DNA of 64,000 bases from G963669295 sp963669295 (GTDB lineage Bacteria; Bacteroidota; Bacteroidia; Flavobacteriales_D; CALLUQ01). The position numbers and the translations under genes are program-made. Below the pieces are notes generated by a model. It worked only from the letters and a program-made list of their open reading frames with translations, ran no database searches and had not been told where the DNA came from. The stretch lies in NCBI GenBank assembly GCA_963669295.1, contig OY769938.1, positions 2,666,001 through 2,730,000 on the forward strand, read 5' to 3'. Every line of letters begins with the position of its first letter. Position 1 is the first letter of the stretch. This document shows positions 17,633 to 25,907 of this stretch, piece by piece.

Positions 17633-17894
17633 ATGTGGTTGGCATTGCGGTTATTCATTTTGGTTGTACTACAAGCAGGTGTTTCCTGCCCTTATTTTAA
17701 AGACGAATTGTTAGGCAAAGAAGTTGCGCTTGTTTTAGGCGGCAAATACGATGATTAGGGTGCTTGTCGATCGAATTGAGACGGGGATGAGCAACCATTG
17801 CTGTTGTTTTTGTGAAGAAGAGTTGCCTTAATTGGTGTTGGAACAAGCTAAAAAGAAAGAAGGAATGATTGAACTTATAAAAGGGAAGCGCTAA
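17633..17894 (+). pseudogene. Possible decayed small ORF (Cys-rich), frameshifted and interrupted
   Basis: The 501 bp between the desaturase start and the hairpin at 17962 hold no intact gene. From ATG 17633 a 41-aa frame reads MWLALRLFILVVLQAGVSC, then PYFKDELLGKEVALVLGG, and stops at 17756-17758. It looks like an export signal ending in Cys. From 17760 another frame continues for 23 codons with a Cys cluster (SNHCCCFCEEEL), stops at 17829, and goes on in the same frame (LVLEQAKKKEGMIELIKGKR) to TAA at 17892. One frameshift and one stop would reconnect these into an ~85-residue protein. Decay is an inference; chance frames remain possible. Confidence 0.3.
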
Positions 17895-17961
17895 TTGTTT
17901 TATGCGTATTCGGAGTTAAATTTTGTGCGTCCTATTTTATATGGTACTTGCATTAGTACAT

Positions 17962-18014
17962 AAAAAACCGCCCTGTGGTCATCCTGAACTTGTTTCAGAA
18001 CCTCACAGGGCGGT
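17962..18014 (-). terminator. Terminator of the DUF2341 gene, with shared loop sequence
   Basis: ACCGCCCTGTG (17967-17977) pairs with CACAGGGCGGT (18004-18014). Six A on the plus strand (17962-17967) give the U-run for the minus-strand transcript. The interior reads TCATCCTGAACTTGTTTCAG, itself a small CTGAA/TTCAG dyad, and nearly the same interior occurs in the unrelated terminator at 32721-32773. Confidence 0.85.
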
Positions 18015-18034
18015 GATAATATGATGCAGTTACC

Positions 18035-19861
18035 TTATTGCTTCACTACGCGCACTGCTGCACGTTGATCGCCAGCAATTACTTCTAAGAAATAAATGCC
18101 TGAAGGCTCATTGAGTTCCATGTTAATTAACTGGCCACTGTTAAAGTTTTCTTTGGCCACAACTTTGCCAGTAGCATTGGTTAATGTAATGATGGTTTCC
18201 TCGTGTGTAGTTCCTAAATCAATGGTGAAATCACCATCGGTAGGGTTGGGGTATACTTTCAACAAGCTGCCGAGGTTGGCCTCGGTAATGCCTACACCAA
18301 TAATGGTAACACATGGCGATGTTTCGGTGCAACCGTTAGCAGTTACAACAACAGCATAGTCGCCATCGGCAGTAGCCGTATAGCTCGAACCGGTTTCGCC
18401 ATTAATAGGCGTCATGCTTGGGCAGCTTACCCATTGGTATGTGGCGCTGGTATCGGTTTCGTTGCTGGTAATGGTAATACCCACTGTAGAAGTGGTGTTA
18501 TCAACATCGTTTACGGTTACATCGGTAGTAATGGTGCTGTCGCAACCCAATAAAACAGTTTGCAACATGCTAGTATACTGCGTAGAAGCAGTCATTACTT
18601 GTGTGGTGCCATCCGCAAAGGTTACAGTATCGCCAGCACAAACGGTCATGCTGTCGCTTAAGCTGTAGATAGTGCCAATTTGAAGGCCAATAGAATCTAC
18701 TTGAACACAACCTTCGGCATCGGTTACTGTTACACTGTAGGTGCCTGAAGTAGATGCGCTGGTAGTTTGAACGGTATCACCAGTACTCCAAACATAGCTG
18801 GTATATCCGCTGCCAGCATCAAGGCCGTATGGGCCACAAAGCGTATCGTCAGCACCAAGATCCAGGGCTGGGCCTGCATTGAATGGGCCGGGGTTGCCTA
18901 CTGTGGCAGTAGGAGGGGTAGGTGTATACTGACGGGCGCGAATCCAATCGATGTTGATATTTCCGGTGCCAGAGCTGATACCACCAATCATAATGCGCAT
19001 GTCTTCATCGCGTACGTAGGTGGCATCGGTAGACGTCATAGCTCCTACCGAGGGGAAATTACCAAATTGACTGGCAGTAGCTTCCCAGGTTAACGACCAA
19101 ATGCCTTGCACACTGCTATAGGTAGATAGGGTAGAAGCCCAGTTGTGACCTGAGCACCAATCGGTGCCACCACCTTTTACTGAAATTCGTGCTTGAGTAG
19201 CATTGATCATCATGCCGTAATTTTCTTTCGAAGTAACCTCTGCCCAGTATACTGCCGGCCAGGTACCTGAAGCACCGTTTACATCTGCTTCTAAGGTATA
19301 TACATTGCTCACTGGCAAGGTGTCTTTAGAAATCAGGATGCCACTTGAACTCCAGTTTAAATCGAGGTTACCACCATTAATAGTATAAGTAGTATTGCCA
19401 CATTGTGGATCAAATCGAGTGGCTAAACTGTCGTCGAAACCATCCCAAAAAGCAAAGGTACATGCTGGATCAGAAGCATTAGTTGCTCCATTGTTCCCAA
19501 ACATCAAGTTAATGGTTTCGGTAGCACCAGCACCAATAGAAGGGATGTTCACCCAAATCTTGGTGGTGTCGGTATTCATAGCGCTTTCAATGTAAAAGCA
19601 CAATTGATTACAACAGGTACCGTCAGTAAAACGAATGTCATCTCCATTAGAATCCATTCTTCCTTGCGAAACTTGCGCCTGCGTATTTATAGTCACTAAA
19701 ATTTCGTAATCGGTGAGTGCGCCACCGCCAGAGTTGTCGATGGTAATGGGCATTTGAAACTGCCAATCGTTCAAGCAACCTTGTGCCACGGCGTTGCCTC
19801 CTGCAAGAAGCAGTGCTCCAGAAGCACAAAGCGTTAACAAAGTAGAGTAAAGTCTTTTCAT
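18035..19861 (-). CDS. T9SS-secreted protein with DUF2341 domain and type A sorting domain
   Basis: 608 aa from the ATG at 19861 (the frame continues to 19915, but only this start gives a signal peptide, MKRLYSTLLTLCASGALLLAGG). Residues ~30-130 match the DUF2341 pattern: WQFQMPITIDNSGGG, DYEILVTIN, DIRFTD...CFYIES, TKIWVNIPSI. A LamG-like beta region follows, then Ig/PKD-like repeats (YVWSTGDTVQTTSASTSGTY; YTATADGDYAVVVTANGCTE). The C-terminus is a T9SS type A sorting domain (LKVYPNPTDGDFTIDLG ... GIYFLEVIAGDQRAAVRVVKQ). It is exported and probably anchored on the cell surface as an adhesin-like or glycan-binding protein. Terminated at 17962-18014. Confidence 0.88.
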   Translation of the reverse strand: MKRLYSTLLTLCASGALLLAGGNAVAQGCLNDWQFQMPITIDNSGGGALTDYEILVTINTQAQVSQGRMDSNGDDIRFTDGTCCNQLCFYIESAMNTDTTKIWVNIPSIGAGATETINLMFGNNGATNASDPACTFAFWDGFDDSLATRFDPQCGNTTYTINGGNLDLNWSSSGILISKDTLPVSNVYTLEADVNGASGTWPAVYWAEVTSKENYGMMINATQARISVKGGGTDWCSGHNWASTLSTYSSVQGIWSLTWEATASQFGNFPSVGAMTSTDATYVRDEDMRIMIGGISSGTGNINIDWIRARQYTPTPPTATVGNPGPFNAGPALDLGADDTLCGPYGLDAGSGYTSYVWSTGDTVQTTSASTSGTYSVTVTDAEGCVQVDSIGLQIGTIYSLSDSMTVCAGDTVTFADGTTQVMTASTQYTSMLQTVLLGCDSTITTDVTVNDVDNTTSTVGITITSNETDTSATYQWVSCPSMTPINGETGSSYTATADGDYAVVVTANGCTETSPCVTIIGVGITEANLGSLLKVYPNPTDGDFTIDLGTTHEETIITLTNATGKVVAKENFNSGQLINMELNEPSGIYFLEVIAGDQRAAVRVVKQ

Positions 19862-20478
19862 AGAGTTAAGAGTTAATGTTCGCGTAATTTGTTTTGTTTG
19901 AGGCAATAACGGCATACGAGTTAATTACTGTGTTTCAGTTATTACCGAAATGAAAGATAATAAATTTTGGAGTATTGCTCATTGGCAATGGGTGAAATTT
20001 AAGGCAGTCCCCCTCGTGTCCTCCCATAATATTAGCGGCTTACAAAGCTGCTGCTTACTTTTGGAATAAGTAATTAAAAAAGTAATCACACTTAAAACAA
20101 TTAATCATGCAAGACTCAGGCACCATCCTCATTACCGTATTTGTTTAATCAATTTTTGTTTAACCCATAATTCGCGTTTATCATGAAAACTCTACCCATT
20201 TCTCGTTTCCTGGTAGGTGTGGCCATTGAGCCCTAGTCTACCGCTGCTATGTCGCTTAAGGCAAGCGTATGTAGCAACCCCGCCTCCTGCTATTTCTCCG
20301 CCCATCCTCCCTTTTTGCTGCTGCTGCCCGGCTCCCCTTTATTTCTTTATACTTACCCTTTTAGTAATAACATTGCGCAATGCCTGCTTTTTTTACCTGC
20401 AAACAATAATAGATGCTACTGCAGCCGTTGTAATACTGTTGTCAATGTGTTGCAGTTGAGGGAATAATTCAACATGAC
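19862..20478. other. Gene-free stretch with promoter-like box and short ORF remnants
   Basis: No convincing gene in 617 bp. TACTTTTG at 20056-20063 is a perfect -7 box (plus strand). About 45 bp on, ATG at 20107 opens a 13-residue frame (MQDSGTILITVFV) ending at 20148 that looks like the first membrane segment of a protein. ATG at 20185 opens MKTLPISRFLVGVAIEP and stops. These may be remnants of a lost gene. The CT-rich part 20290-20400 shows nothing recognisable. Confidence 0.35.
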
Positions 20479-21387
20479 ATGCAACAATTGTTAAGTTATT
20501 ATGCTGAAGTGATGCCCCTTATTATGTCGGTGGTAGCGTTAGTGGTGGTGGTGTTAGAGTGGATTGCGCTAACCCTTTTACAAAAAGTGAGGAGCCACAA
20601 AGAAGGGTGGGTCAATATTTTTAGTGCTGCGTTAACCTATTTCCCCATTTTCTTTTTAAACATGCTGTTCACCATCTCTTTGATGTTTTGGATGTACCAG
20701 TATCGCTTGTTCAACCTGGGGTTCGACTGGTATGTGTGGATACTGGCATACATCGGCTACGACTTTATGTCGTATATCGTGCACTGGTTGTCGCATAAAG
20801 TGCGTTTTCTTTGGTGCATTCACAGTGTACATCATTCGCCTAAAGAAATGAAAACCTCTGTAGCATTTCGGGGTTCGTTTGCCGAGTTTTTGCTGGCTCC
20901 TCACTTAATTATATGGTTGCCATTACTCGGGTTTCATCCTTTGCTAATCATCATTGTAGAGGGAGTAGGACAACTGTACGGGGTGCCGTTGCATTTTAGC
21001 GAGCACATCTGGGCCGGTTCAAAATGGCATTGGCTTAGAAAATTTTTTATCACTCCATCGATACACCGTTTACACCACGCTAAAAACGCTATTTATATCG
21101 ATACCAACTACGGGCTCACATTGAACCTGTGGGATCGATTGTTTTGTACATACCAGCATCAGGTAGCTGCCGAAAAACCTGTGTATGGCATTACCAAAGA
21201 AATTAACTCCGAAAACTTGTTGATTTCACAAACCGACGAGTTTATTGCGCTGTGGCGCGACATTAAAAATGCACCAGGATGGTGGAACAAAGCAAAGTAT
21301 TGTTTTATGCCTCCCGGCTGGAACCATGTGGATGGAGGAGAAACAGCAAAGCAATTGCGTAAAAGCCAATCCTTGGATTCACCATAG
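20479..21387 (+). CDS. Sterol desaturase / fatty acid hydroxylase family membrane enzyme
   Basis: 302 aa with hydrophobic segments at about 12-34, 45-72, 84-103 and 135-155. The histidine cluster of the family is intact: H102-x3-H106 (HWLSHK), H115-x2-HH (HSVHH, 115-119), and HRLHH near residue 196. These coordinate the di-iron site used to hydroxylate or desaturate lipids. The C-terminal 80 residues are soluble. The substrate is unknown; in Bacteroidota such enzymes are often associated with carotenoid or lipid hydroxylation. An ATG at 20473 is out of frame, so 20479 is used. Confidence 0.87.
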   Translation: MQQLLSYYAEVMPLIMSVVALVVVVLEWIALTLLQKVRSHKEGWVNIFSAALTYFPIFFLNMLFTISLMFWMYQYRLFNLGFDWYVWILAYIGYDFMSYIVHWLSHKVRFLWCIHSVHHSPKEMKTSVAFRGSFAEFLLAPHLIIWLPLLGFHPLLIIIVEGVGQLYGVPLHFSEHIWAGSKWHWLRKFFITPSIHRLHHAKNAIYIDTNYGLTLNLWDRLFCTYQHQVAAEKPVYGITKEINSENLLISQTDEFIALWRDIKNAPGWWNKAKYCFMPPGWNHVDGGETAKQLRKSQSLDSP

Positions 21388-21477
21388 CATTGTTTTACAA
21401 AAGGAATAAAAACCACTTATTCTAACGCACTTTTGCATTTCTTATCTTAAGTCAATGCACAGGAGTTGGCCGGGGTA

Positions 21478-21485
21478 TAATTTTG
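21478..21485 (+). promoter_or_regulatory. -7 promoter element of the MDR oxidoreductase gene
   Basis: TAATTTTG matches TAnnTTTG. Transcription near 21492 supports the ATG at 21510 rather than the upstream TTG at 21483. No good -33 element is seen. Confidence 0.45.
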
Positions 21486-21509
21486 CTTTCAAATACAAAA
21501 CAAACCATC

Positions 21510-22487
21510 ATGAAAGCAGTATGTTATTACCAATATGGAGGCCCTGAAGTGTTAAGGGTAGAAGAGTTGCCAATAATAACCCCTGGCGACGATGAAATTT
21601 TAATTCAAAACCACGCCTCAAGCATTACCAGAGCCGATACGTTTTTACGCAAAGGAGAACCGCGGTTTGGTCGCCTTTTTATAGGACTGTTCAAACCCAA
21701 AAACAAGTGTGTAGGCACCGGTTTTGCAGGTACCATTGCCCGGGTGGGAAAAGATGTTACAGCATTTAAAGTAGGCGACAAAGTATATGGGGAAACACTT
21801 TTTGACTTTGGCGCCAGTGCCGAATATGTTTGTGTCAATGCGCAAAAAGGCGTGGTGCAACCCCTGCCGTTGGGCATGAGTTTTGAAGAGGCTGCTCCCC
21901 TTTGCGATGGGGCATTGACCTCCTATAACTTTTTGGTGGATATAGCAAAACTAAAAGCCGGCCAGCACATCCTAATCAATGGCGCTTCAGGGGCATTGGG
22001 CACCGCGGCCATACAAATTGCAAAGAGCATAGGAGCCAAAGTAACGGCCGTTTGCAGCGCAAAAAATAAAACGTTGGTAAAACAGCTGGGTGCCGATGAG
22101 GTGATCGATTATCAACAAGAGGATTTTTGCCACCGTTACCATACCTACGATGCTATTTACGATGCCATTGGTGCCAGCTCATTTGCTAAAGCAAAGAAAG
22201 CCTTGAAACAAAAAGGGATGTATTTGTCGCCCGTATTGAATGGTGCTCTGCTTTGTGCTGTGATACGCACAAGCATTGTAGGAAAGAAAAAGGCCAAATT
22301 TCAAGCTACAGGCACACGAAAACCAATGGAGTTGAATCGGTTTTTAGAACAAATTCATGCCATCATTCAAAAAGGAGCACTCACCACAGTAATTGATAAA
22401 GTGTATACCATCGACCAGGTAGTAGCGGCACATCAGTACCTGGATTCAGGCCACAAAAAAGGAAACATTGTACTGCGGTTTCGTTAA
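21510..22487 (+). CDS. NAD(P)-dependent medium-chain dehydrogenase/reductase (quinone-oxidoreductase type)
   Basis: 325 aa from the ATG at 21510. The N-terminal GroES-like domain starts MKAVCYYQYGGPEVLRVEELP. The cofactor site AGQHILINGASGALGTAAIQIAKSIGAKVTAV (about 142-173) carries the Rossmann glycine pattern of zinc-independent MDR enzymes. The zinc-binding Cys/His set of alcohol dehydrogenases is absent, placing it with quinone oxidoreductase/enoyl-reductase relatives. It likely reduces a carbonyl, quinone or enone with NAD(P)H. Its stop codon overlaps the convergent Crp/Fnr gene by 4 bp (22484-22487). Confidence 0.87.
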   Translation: MKAVCYYQYGGPEVLRVEELPIITPGDDEILIQNHASSITRADTFLRKGEPRFGRLFIGLFKPKNKCVGTGFAGTIARVGKDVTAFKVGDKVYGETLFDFGASAEYVCVNAQKGVVQPLPLGMSFEEAAPLCDGALTSYNFLVDIAKLKAGQHILINGASGALGTAAIQIAKSIGAKVTAVCSAKNKTLVKQLGADEVIDYQQEDFCHRYHTYDAIYDAIGASSFAKAKKALKQKGMYLSPVLNGALLCAVIRTSIVGKKKAKFQATGTRKPMELNRFLEQIHAIIQKGALTTVIDKVYTIDQVVAAHQYLDSGHKKGNIVLRFR

Positions 22488-23077
22488 GAAGAATATACGC
22501 GCTTTTTAATGCGGCTCAACGATTCGGGAGTAACCCCTAAATAACTGGCAATTTGGTGTTGAGGTGCCCGGCCAATTAATTGCGGGTTTTCTTCCATCAA
22601 TGCTAAAAAACGCTGCTCTGGTGTAGAAGTCATAAAGCTGGCCATACGGTCTTGCAATGCTCCCGCATTTTTTTCTACCTCTTGGCGTATAATCGATTCC
22701 AGGTGAGGAATAAGTTGGCACATCTCTTGCTCCAAGGATGCGTTGCTTACGGTTAGCAAACAATCTTCCACACAGGCCAGGTAGTGTTTAGAAGCCGTGG
22801 CATTGGAGAAGCTGGTAAACGAAGAAATGGGTTGCCCTTCAGTAAAGAAAGCAGTGGTTTTTTCTACACCATCAACAAGGTAATACTCCCGAACACAGCC
22901 TTGAATTACCGAATAACACTCTTTGGCCACCTCGCCTTCCGAAAGCAATACCGTGCCTTTTTTGTAGTGCTGCAATTGGGTGCGCTCTGCAACAAGGGCA
23001 ATCTCTTCTTGTTGAAGCACGCCAAAGCTTTCCAAAAATTGGATCAACGCTGCTTTGGTATCGGGGTGTTGTTGCAT
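22484..23077 (-). CDS. Crp/Fnr-family transcriptional regulator
   Basis: 197 aa from the ATG at 23077 (MQQHPDTKAAL); the open frame reaches 23182, but the extra N-terminus is hydrophobic and unlike the family. Residues ~10-120 form a cyclic-nucleotide-binding-like beta-roll (KKGTVLLSEGEVAKECYSVIQGCVREYY). The C-terminus holds a helix-turn-helix (HQIASYLGVTPESLSRIKKR). This resembles the large Bacteroidota group of small Crp-like regulators whose ligand is unknown. No Fnr-type iron-sulfur cysteines are clustered at the N-terminus. The regulated genes may be the neighbouring oxidoreductase, but nothing in the sequence proves that. Confidence 0.87.
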   Translation of the reverse strand: MQQHPDTKAALIQFLESFGVLQQEEIALVAERTQLQHYKKGTVLLSEGEVAKECYSVIQGCVREYYLVDGVEKTTAFFTEGQPISSFTSFSNATASKHYLACVEDCLLTVSNASLEQEMCQLIPHLESIIRQEVEKNAGALQDRMASFMTSTPEQRFLALMEENPQLIGRAPQHQIASYLGVTPESLSRIKKRVYSS

Positions 23078-23218
23078 GGTTACAAAAATAAACAATAGAA
23101 TAAATGTGTAGGCCATAAGCGTTGTTTTTAATGCAAGGAGAGCGTTTCCTGGCCTGCCAAGTCCTAAGCCATGTAGAAGCAATGGATAGTCGCTGCCACC
23201 CCTGACGCAAAACGTACG

Positions 23219-23722
23219 CTATTGTTGGCCTTGTTTTTTACTAATACTGGGGTTAAACGTGGTTACATCGAGGTGGAGTGCTATGGCCAGTTGGTTGGCA
23301 TAAGCTGTTGCTTCATCTTTCGAATCAAACTTTTGTACCACTACCTTCATCCGGTGGTTTTTGTTGAGCAAACAAACATCGTAATGATGATCTATAGTAC
23401 TGGTCGATTGGTTGGATCTGCTGTATACCGTGTAGCCGCTTTTACCTGATAAAATGCTCACAAAAGGAAAGTGATTGAGTGATTTCCACGGCCCTTTTTT
23501 TATGCCGTAAAAGCTACCGTATTCCCTCACTTGTTTAAGCTCAAAATTAATTTGTGTGCCGTAAGTGCCCGAACTAAAGAAGCCACCTGCTACAATAAGT
23601 CCTACACCCAACCATGGGTTTTCAAGTATCGATACTGCACCGGCAAGTACCAATACAACTCCTCCAACAATAATCGGAGGGGCAAAAGAGAACCCTATTC
23701 TATGGGTGGTTATTTTTTCCAT
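23219..23722 (-). CDS. Small membrane protein of unknown function (167 aa)
   Basis: Two hydrophobic segments follow each other near the N-terminus (about 14-30 and 35-52: APPIIVGGVVLVLAGAVS, WLGVGLIVAGGFFSSG). A soluble C-terminal part follows with PFVSILSGKSGYTVYSRSNQST and DVCLLNKNHRMKVVVQKF, which resembles a PH-like beta domain. It is probably an inner membrane protein with a cytoplasmic tail. The family is not recognised. It reads toward the Crp/Fnr gene on the same strand, 141 bp upstream of that gene's start. Confidence 0.6.
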   Translation of the reverse strand: MEKITTHRIGFSFAPPIIVGGVVLVLAGAVSILENPWLGVGLIVAGGFFSSGTYGTQINFELKQVREYGSFYGIKKGPWKSLNHFPFVSILSGKSGYTVYSRSNQSTSTIDHHYDVCLLNKNHRMKVVVQKFDSKDEATAYANQLAIALHLDVTTFNPSISKKQGQQ

Positions 23723-23822
23723 GGTTAACGTATTGATGCAGTTAAAGATATGGGCGTTTTAGGTTAGGTGAAAAATAAATAAGTTATGCCTGTTCCAACA
23801 AACCAGTTCGTAGTTACAAATG

Positions 23823-24386
23823 TTAAACTGAGTCGATGCCTTTTCTTCCTTCGGTTTTCTTTTTGTAATCATTAGGAGAATAATTGGTAACTGATTTAAA
23901 TTGACGCGACATATGACTAAGAGAGCCATAACCCAACAAATCAGCGATTTCACTAATGTTTAATTCGCCATATTCTAACAACTCTTTAATGCGTTCGATT
24001 TTTTGTAATATAATATACCGTTCAATGGTAATGCCTTGCGATTTCGAGAACAATTTGCTCAGCGAGCTGTACGAACGGTGAAGGCGTTGCGAAAGGTAAA
24101 CAGAGTTTTTTATGTTGCCTTGTGGGGTGGTGCGGTGTACCATTTCAATAACAATGCTCTTTATTTGCTCTACTAAAATAGCATTGGCATCACCAATTAA
24201 CTCGAAGCCAATAACTTCCAGTTTTTTTGCTAGCATGGGTAAATGATCCTGCGAAAAGCCATTCACCTGAACATTGCCCATGTTTACCACTGCTTCTGGA
24301 TGCCCTATTTCAGTAAAAATTTGTTGCACTGCCATAATGCAACGGGGGCATACCATATTCCTGATGTATATAACTTGTTCTTCCAT
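23823..24386 (-). CDS. AraC-family regulator with N-terminal HMA-like metal-binding segment
   Basis: 187 aa from the ATG at 24386 (MEEQVIYIRN). The first ~70 residues look like a small ferredoxin-like HMA domain: IRNMVCPRCIMAV has Cys13-x-x-Cys16 where copper chaperones have GMxCxxC, and VQVNGFSQDHLPMLAKKLEVIGFEL matches the second half of the fold. Residues ~85-180 are an AraC-type double helix-turn-helix (LSISEIADLLGYGS-like: NISEIADLLGYGSLSHMSRQFKSVTNYSPNDYKKK). A Cu(I)- or other metal-sensing activator is the natural reading. It lies beside a Cys-rich HYC_CC_PP-type gene and the copper operon starting at 25212. Confidence 0.82.
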   Translation of the reverse strand: MEEQVIYIRNMVCPRCIMAVQQIFTEIGHPEAVVNMGNVQVNGFSQDHLPMLAKKLEVIGFELIGDANAILVEQIKSIVIEMVHRTTPQGNIKNSVYLSQRLHRSYSSLSKLFSKSQGITIERYIILQKIERIKELLEYGELNISEIADLLGYGSLSHMSRQFKSVTNYSPNDYKKKTEGRKGIDSV

Positions 24387-24449
24387 AAAATGAGGTAATG
24401 ATGATAAAATGAAAAATCCTGGCAAACAATGGTGCTTGCAGGTGGAAGA

Positions 24450-24914
24450 TCAGAGTAATAAAGTTTGATGTAGGGCTAAGCGATTGGAAAAGAGCTTCGG
24501 AGGTTCATAAAGTGGGGGCTTGTATCTCCTTTTCGAATGAAAAGGGGAGGGTAGTGGCAAAAGAGTAGGTGCAATGCCCAACAAAGAAAAATCTTTGTCA
24601 ACAGTTGCAACAACAAAAGTGTTAGACAAAAGTGTTTCAGGATTTTGTCCTAAAAAAGTATGGTCTTCGTTGTGGCAGCAATCATCCTTCTTTTTCGGGG
24701 TGTCTTGCTGGTTTGCTCCACTGCAGCATTTCTTTTGTGCGTTGGCGCTGCAACTATTTTGTGGGGCATTTTCATGGCAACTTATGGCCGTGCCAATAAA
24801 CGAAATGCTCTTCAGCTCTTGTTGGCAGTAATGAACATTTACCTTGAAACTGAAAGTAGAAACCAACAATACAATTGCCAGTACAAAAGCACTTATTTTT
24901 TTCTCAATATTCAT
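24450..24914 (-). CDS. Cys-rich HYC_CC_PP-family exported protein
   Basis: 154 aa from the ATG at 24914 (MNIEKKISAF); the frame extends to 24944. An N-terminal hydrophobic segment (about 8-23) is a signal or anchor. Then VNVHYCQQELKS (the HYC motif), SCHENAPQNSCS, KKCCSG and DDCCHNEDH give at least eight Cys and several His, and the C-terminus has LPLPSPFHSKRRYKPPLYEPP (the Pro-rich PP part). I recognise this as the HYC_CC_PP family of Bacteroidota, whose biochemical role is not established. The Cys/His pattern suggests metal binding in the envelope. It is on the same strand as, and 63 bp upstream of, the AraC/HMA regulator, so they may be co-transcribed. Confidence 0.78.
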   Translation of the reverse strand: MNIEKKISAFVLAIVLLVSTFSFKVNVHYCQQELKSISFIGTAISCHENAPQNSCSANAQKKCCSGANQQDTPKKKDDCCHNEDHTFLGQNPETLLSNTFVVATVDKDFSLLGIAPTLLPLPSPFHSKRRYKPPLYEPPKLFSNRLALHQTLLL

Positions 24915-25114
24915 CTTGTGTAAGATGTGCCAACTAAAATACATATTGTTTCTCGCGAAAAAAAATGACCACCTCTCCCAACTTCTGTCTTCTGGGTAGT
25001 AATTGAACTCCTAGTTCGATAAATTTATTAAATTTAAGAAGTCGACTGAATTTAGTTGTCTGTTTTTCAGTAAATTAAATTAAGGATTGGTGTCTGAGGG
25101 TAGGAATTCTACTT

Positions 25115-25196
25115 GTTGACGTAAATGAAATAGTGCAAACATGTTGCTAAATCTATCAATCCTCATTATGCTTTCATCTTGTAACTTTACGTCAAC
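25115..25196. promoter_or_regulatory. 11-bp inverted repeat, putative operator of the copper operon
   Basis: GTTGACGTAAA (25115-25125) and TTTACGTCAAC (25186-25196) are exact complements with 60 bp between them. The second copy overlaps a promoter-like box TAACTTTA (25182-25189; consensus TAnnTTTG), and the operon's first ATG is at 25212. Opposed half-sites separated by whole helical turns are a common arrangement for AraC-type regulators, and such a regulator is encoded 0.8 kb away. Confidence 0.6.
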
Positions 25197-25211
25197 TCAA
25201 AACTGATTGCT

Positions 25212-25907
25212 ATGAATAAAATTTTTACGCTAATTATTGGTATTTGTTTAACATCCGTTGCTTTTGGGCAAACCTCATTTTCCTGGTACCCTTCGCAGGT
25301 AATAAATACAACACTTGACCCCAACAATACCGTGTTGTTAAAAATTGAACAGGTAAACAATACCAACGATACCTTGCATTTGGGAGTTGAAATTACTAAA
25401 AACGATATTCCGGCCTCTTGGGATGGAATGGTTTGCATCGAAGGAAGTTGCCTGGGGTATATTCCTCCAGTGGGCTATACTGCTACGCAAACACCCATAG
25501 TTGGAGCACTGAACGGATATACTCGTTTAACCATTAATCCAATGGGTGAAACCGGTTATGGAGAACTGCGTATTCGTGTTTATGACCTCAATAACCCAAC
25601 AGACGGAGATACTGCAGTATGGATACTAAATTCTACCCCTACCGGAGTGGAATCATACCTGGCCAATAGCAATGACGTGATGGTTTTTCCTAATCCTGCA
25701 AATGAAATAGTACAGCTAAATAGCCTTTCCAACCCGCTAGAAGTTGTTGAGTTTTATACCATTGATGGTCAGCTGGTGCGATCGGAAAACATAGGCGCTC
25801 AACAAAAAGCTACCATTAGCATTGCCGATCTTTCAGCAGGAATATACGTGGTAAAAAGCTATGATACGCAAGGTTTAATAAGGGCACACAAGCTAACGGT
25901 AAAGTAA
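25212..25907 (+). CDS. T9SS-secreted protein, first gene of the copper operon
   Basis: 231 aa; signal peptide MNKIFTLIIGICLTSVAFGQ. Residues 20-145 form a beta-sandwich-like region (TVLLKIEQVNNTNDTLHLGVEITK, PMGETGYGELRIRVYDLNNP) that resembles a DUF-type cupredoxin or Ig fold; a single Cys pair (MVCIEGSCLGY, about 76-84) is the only obvious reactive site. The last ~80 residues are a T9SS type A sorting domain (VMVFPNPANEIVQLNS ... GIYVVKSYDTQGLIRAHKLTVK). It is thus exported and surface-anchored or released. The next gene starts one base after its stop. The molecular function is unknown; a role in copper handling is inferred from context. Confidence 0.8.
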   Translation: MNKIFTLIIGICLTSVAFGQTSFSWYPSQVINTTLDPNNTVLLKIEQVNNTNDTLHLGVEITKNDIPASWDGMVCIEGSCLGYIPPVGYTATQTPIVGALNGYTRLTINPMGETGYGELRIRVYDLNNPTDGDTAVWILNSTPTGVESYLANSNDVMVFPNPANEIVQLNSLSNPLEVVEFYTIDGQLVRSENIGAQQKATISIADLSAGIYVVKSYDTQGLIRAHKLTVK

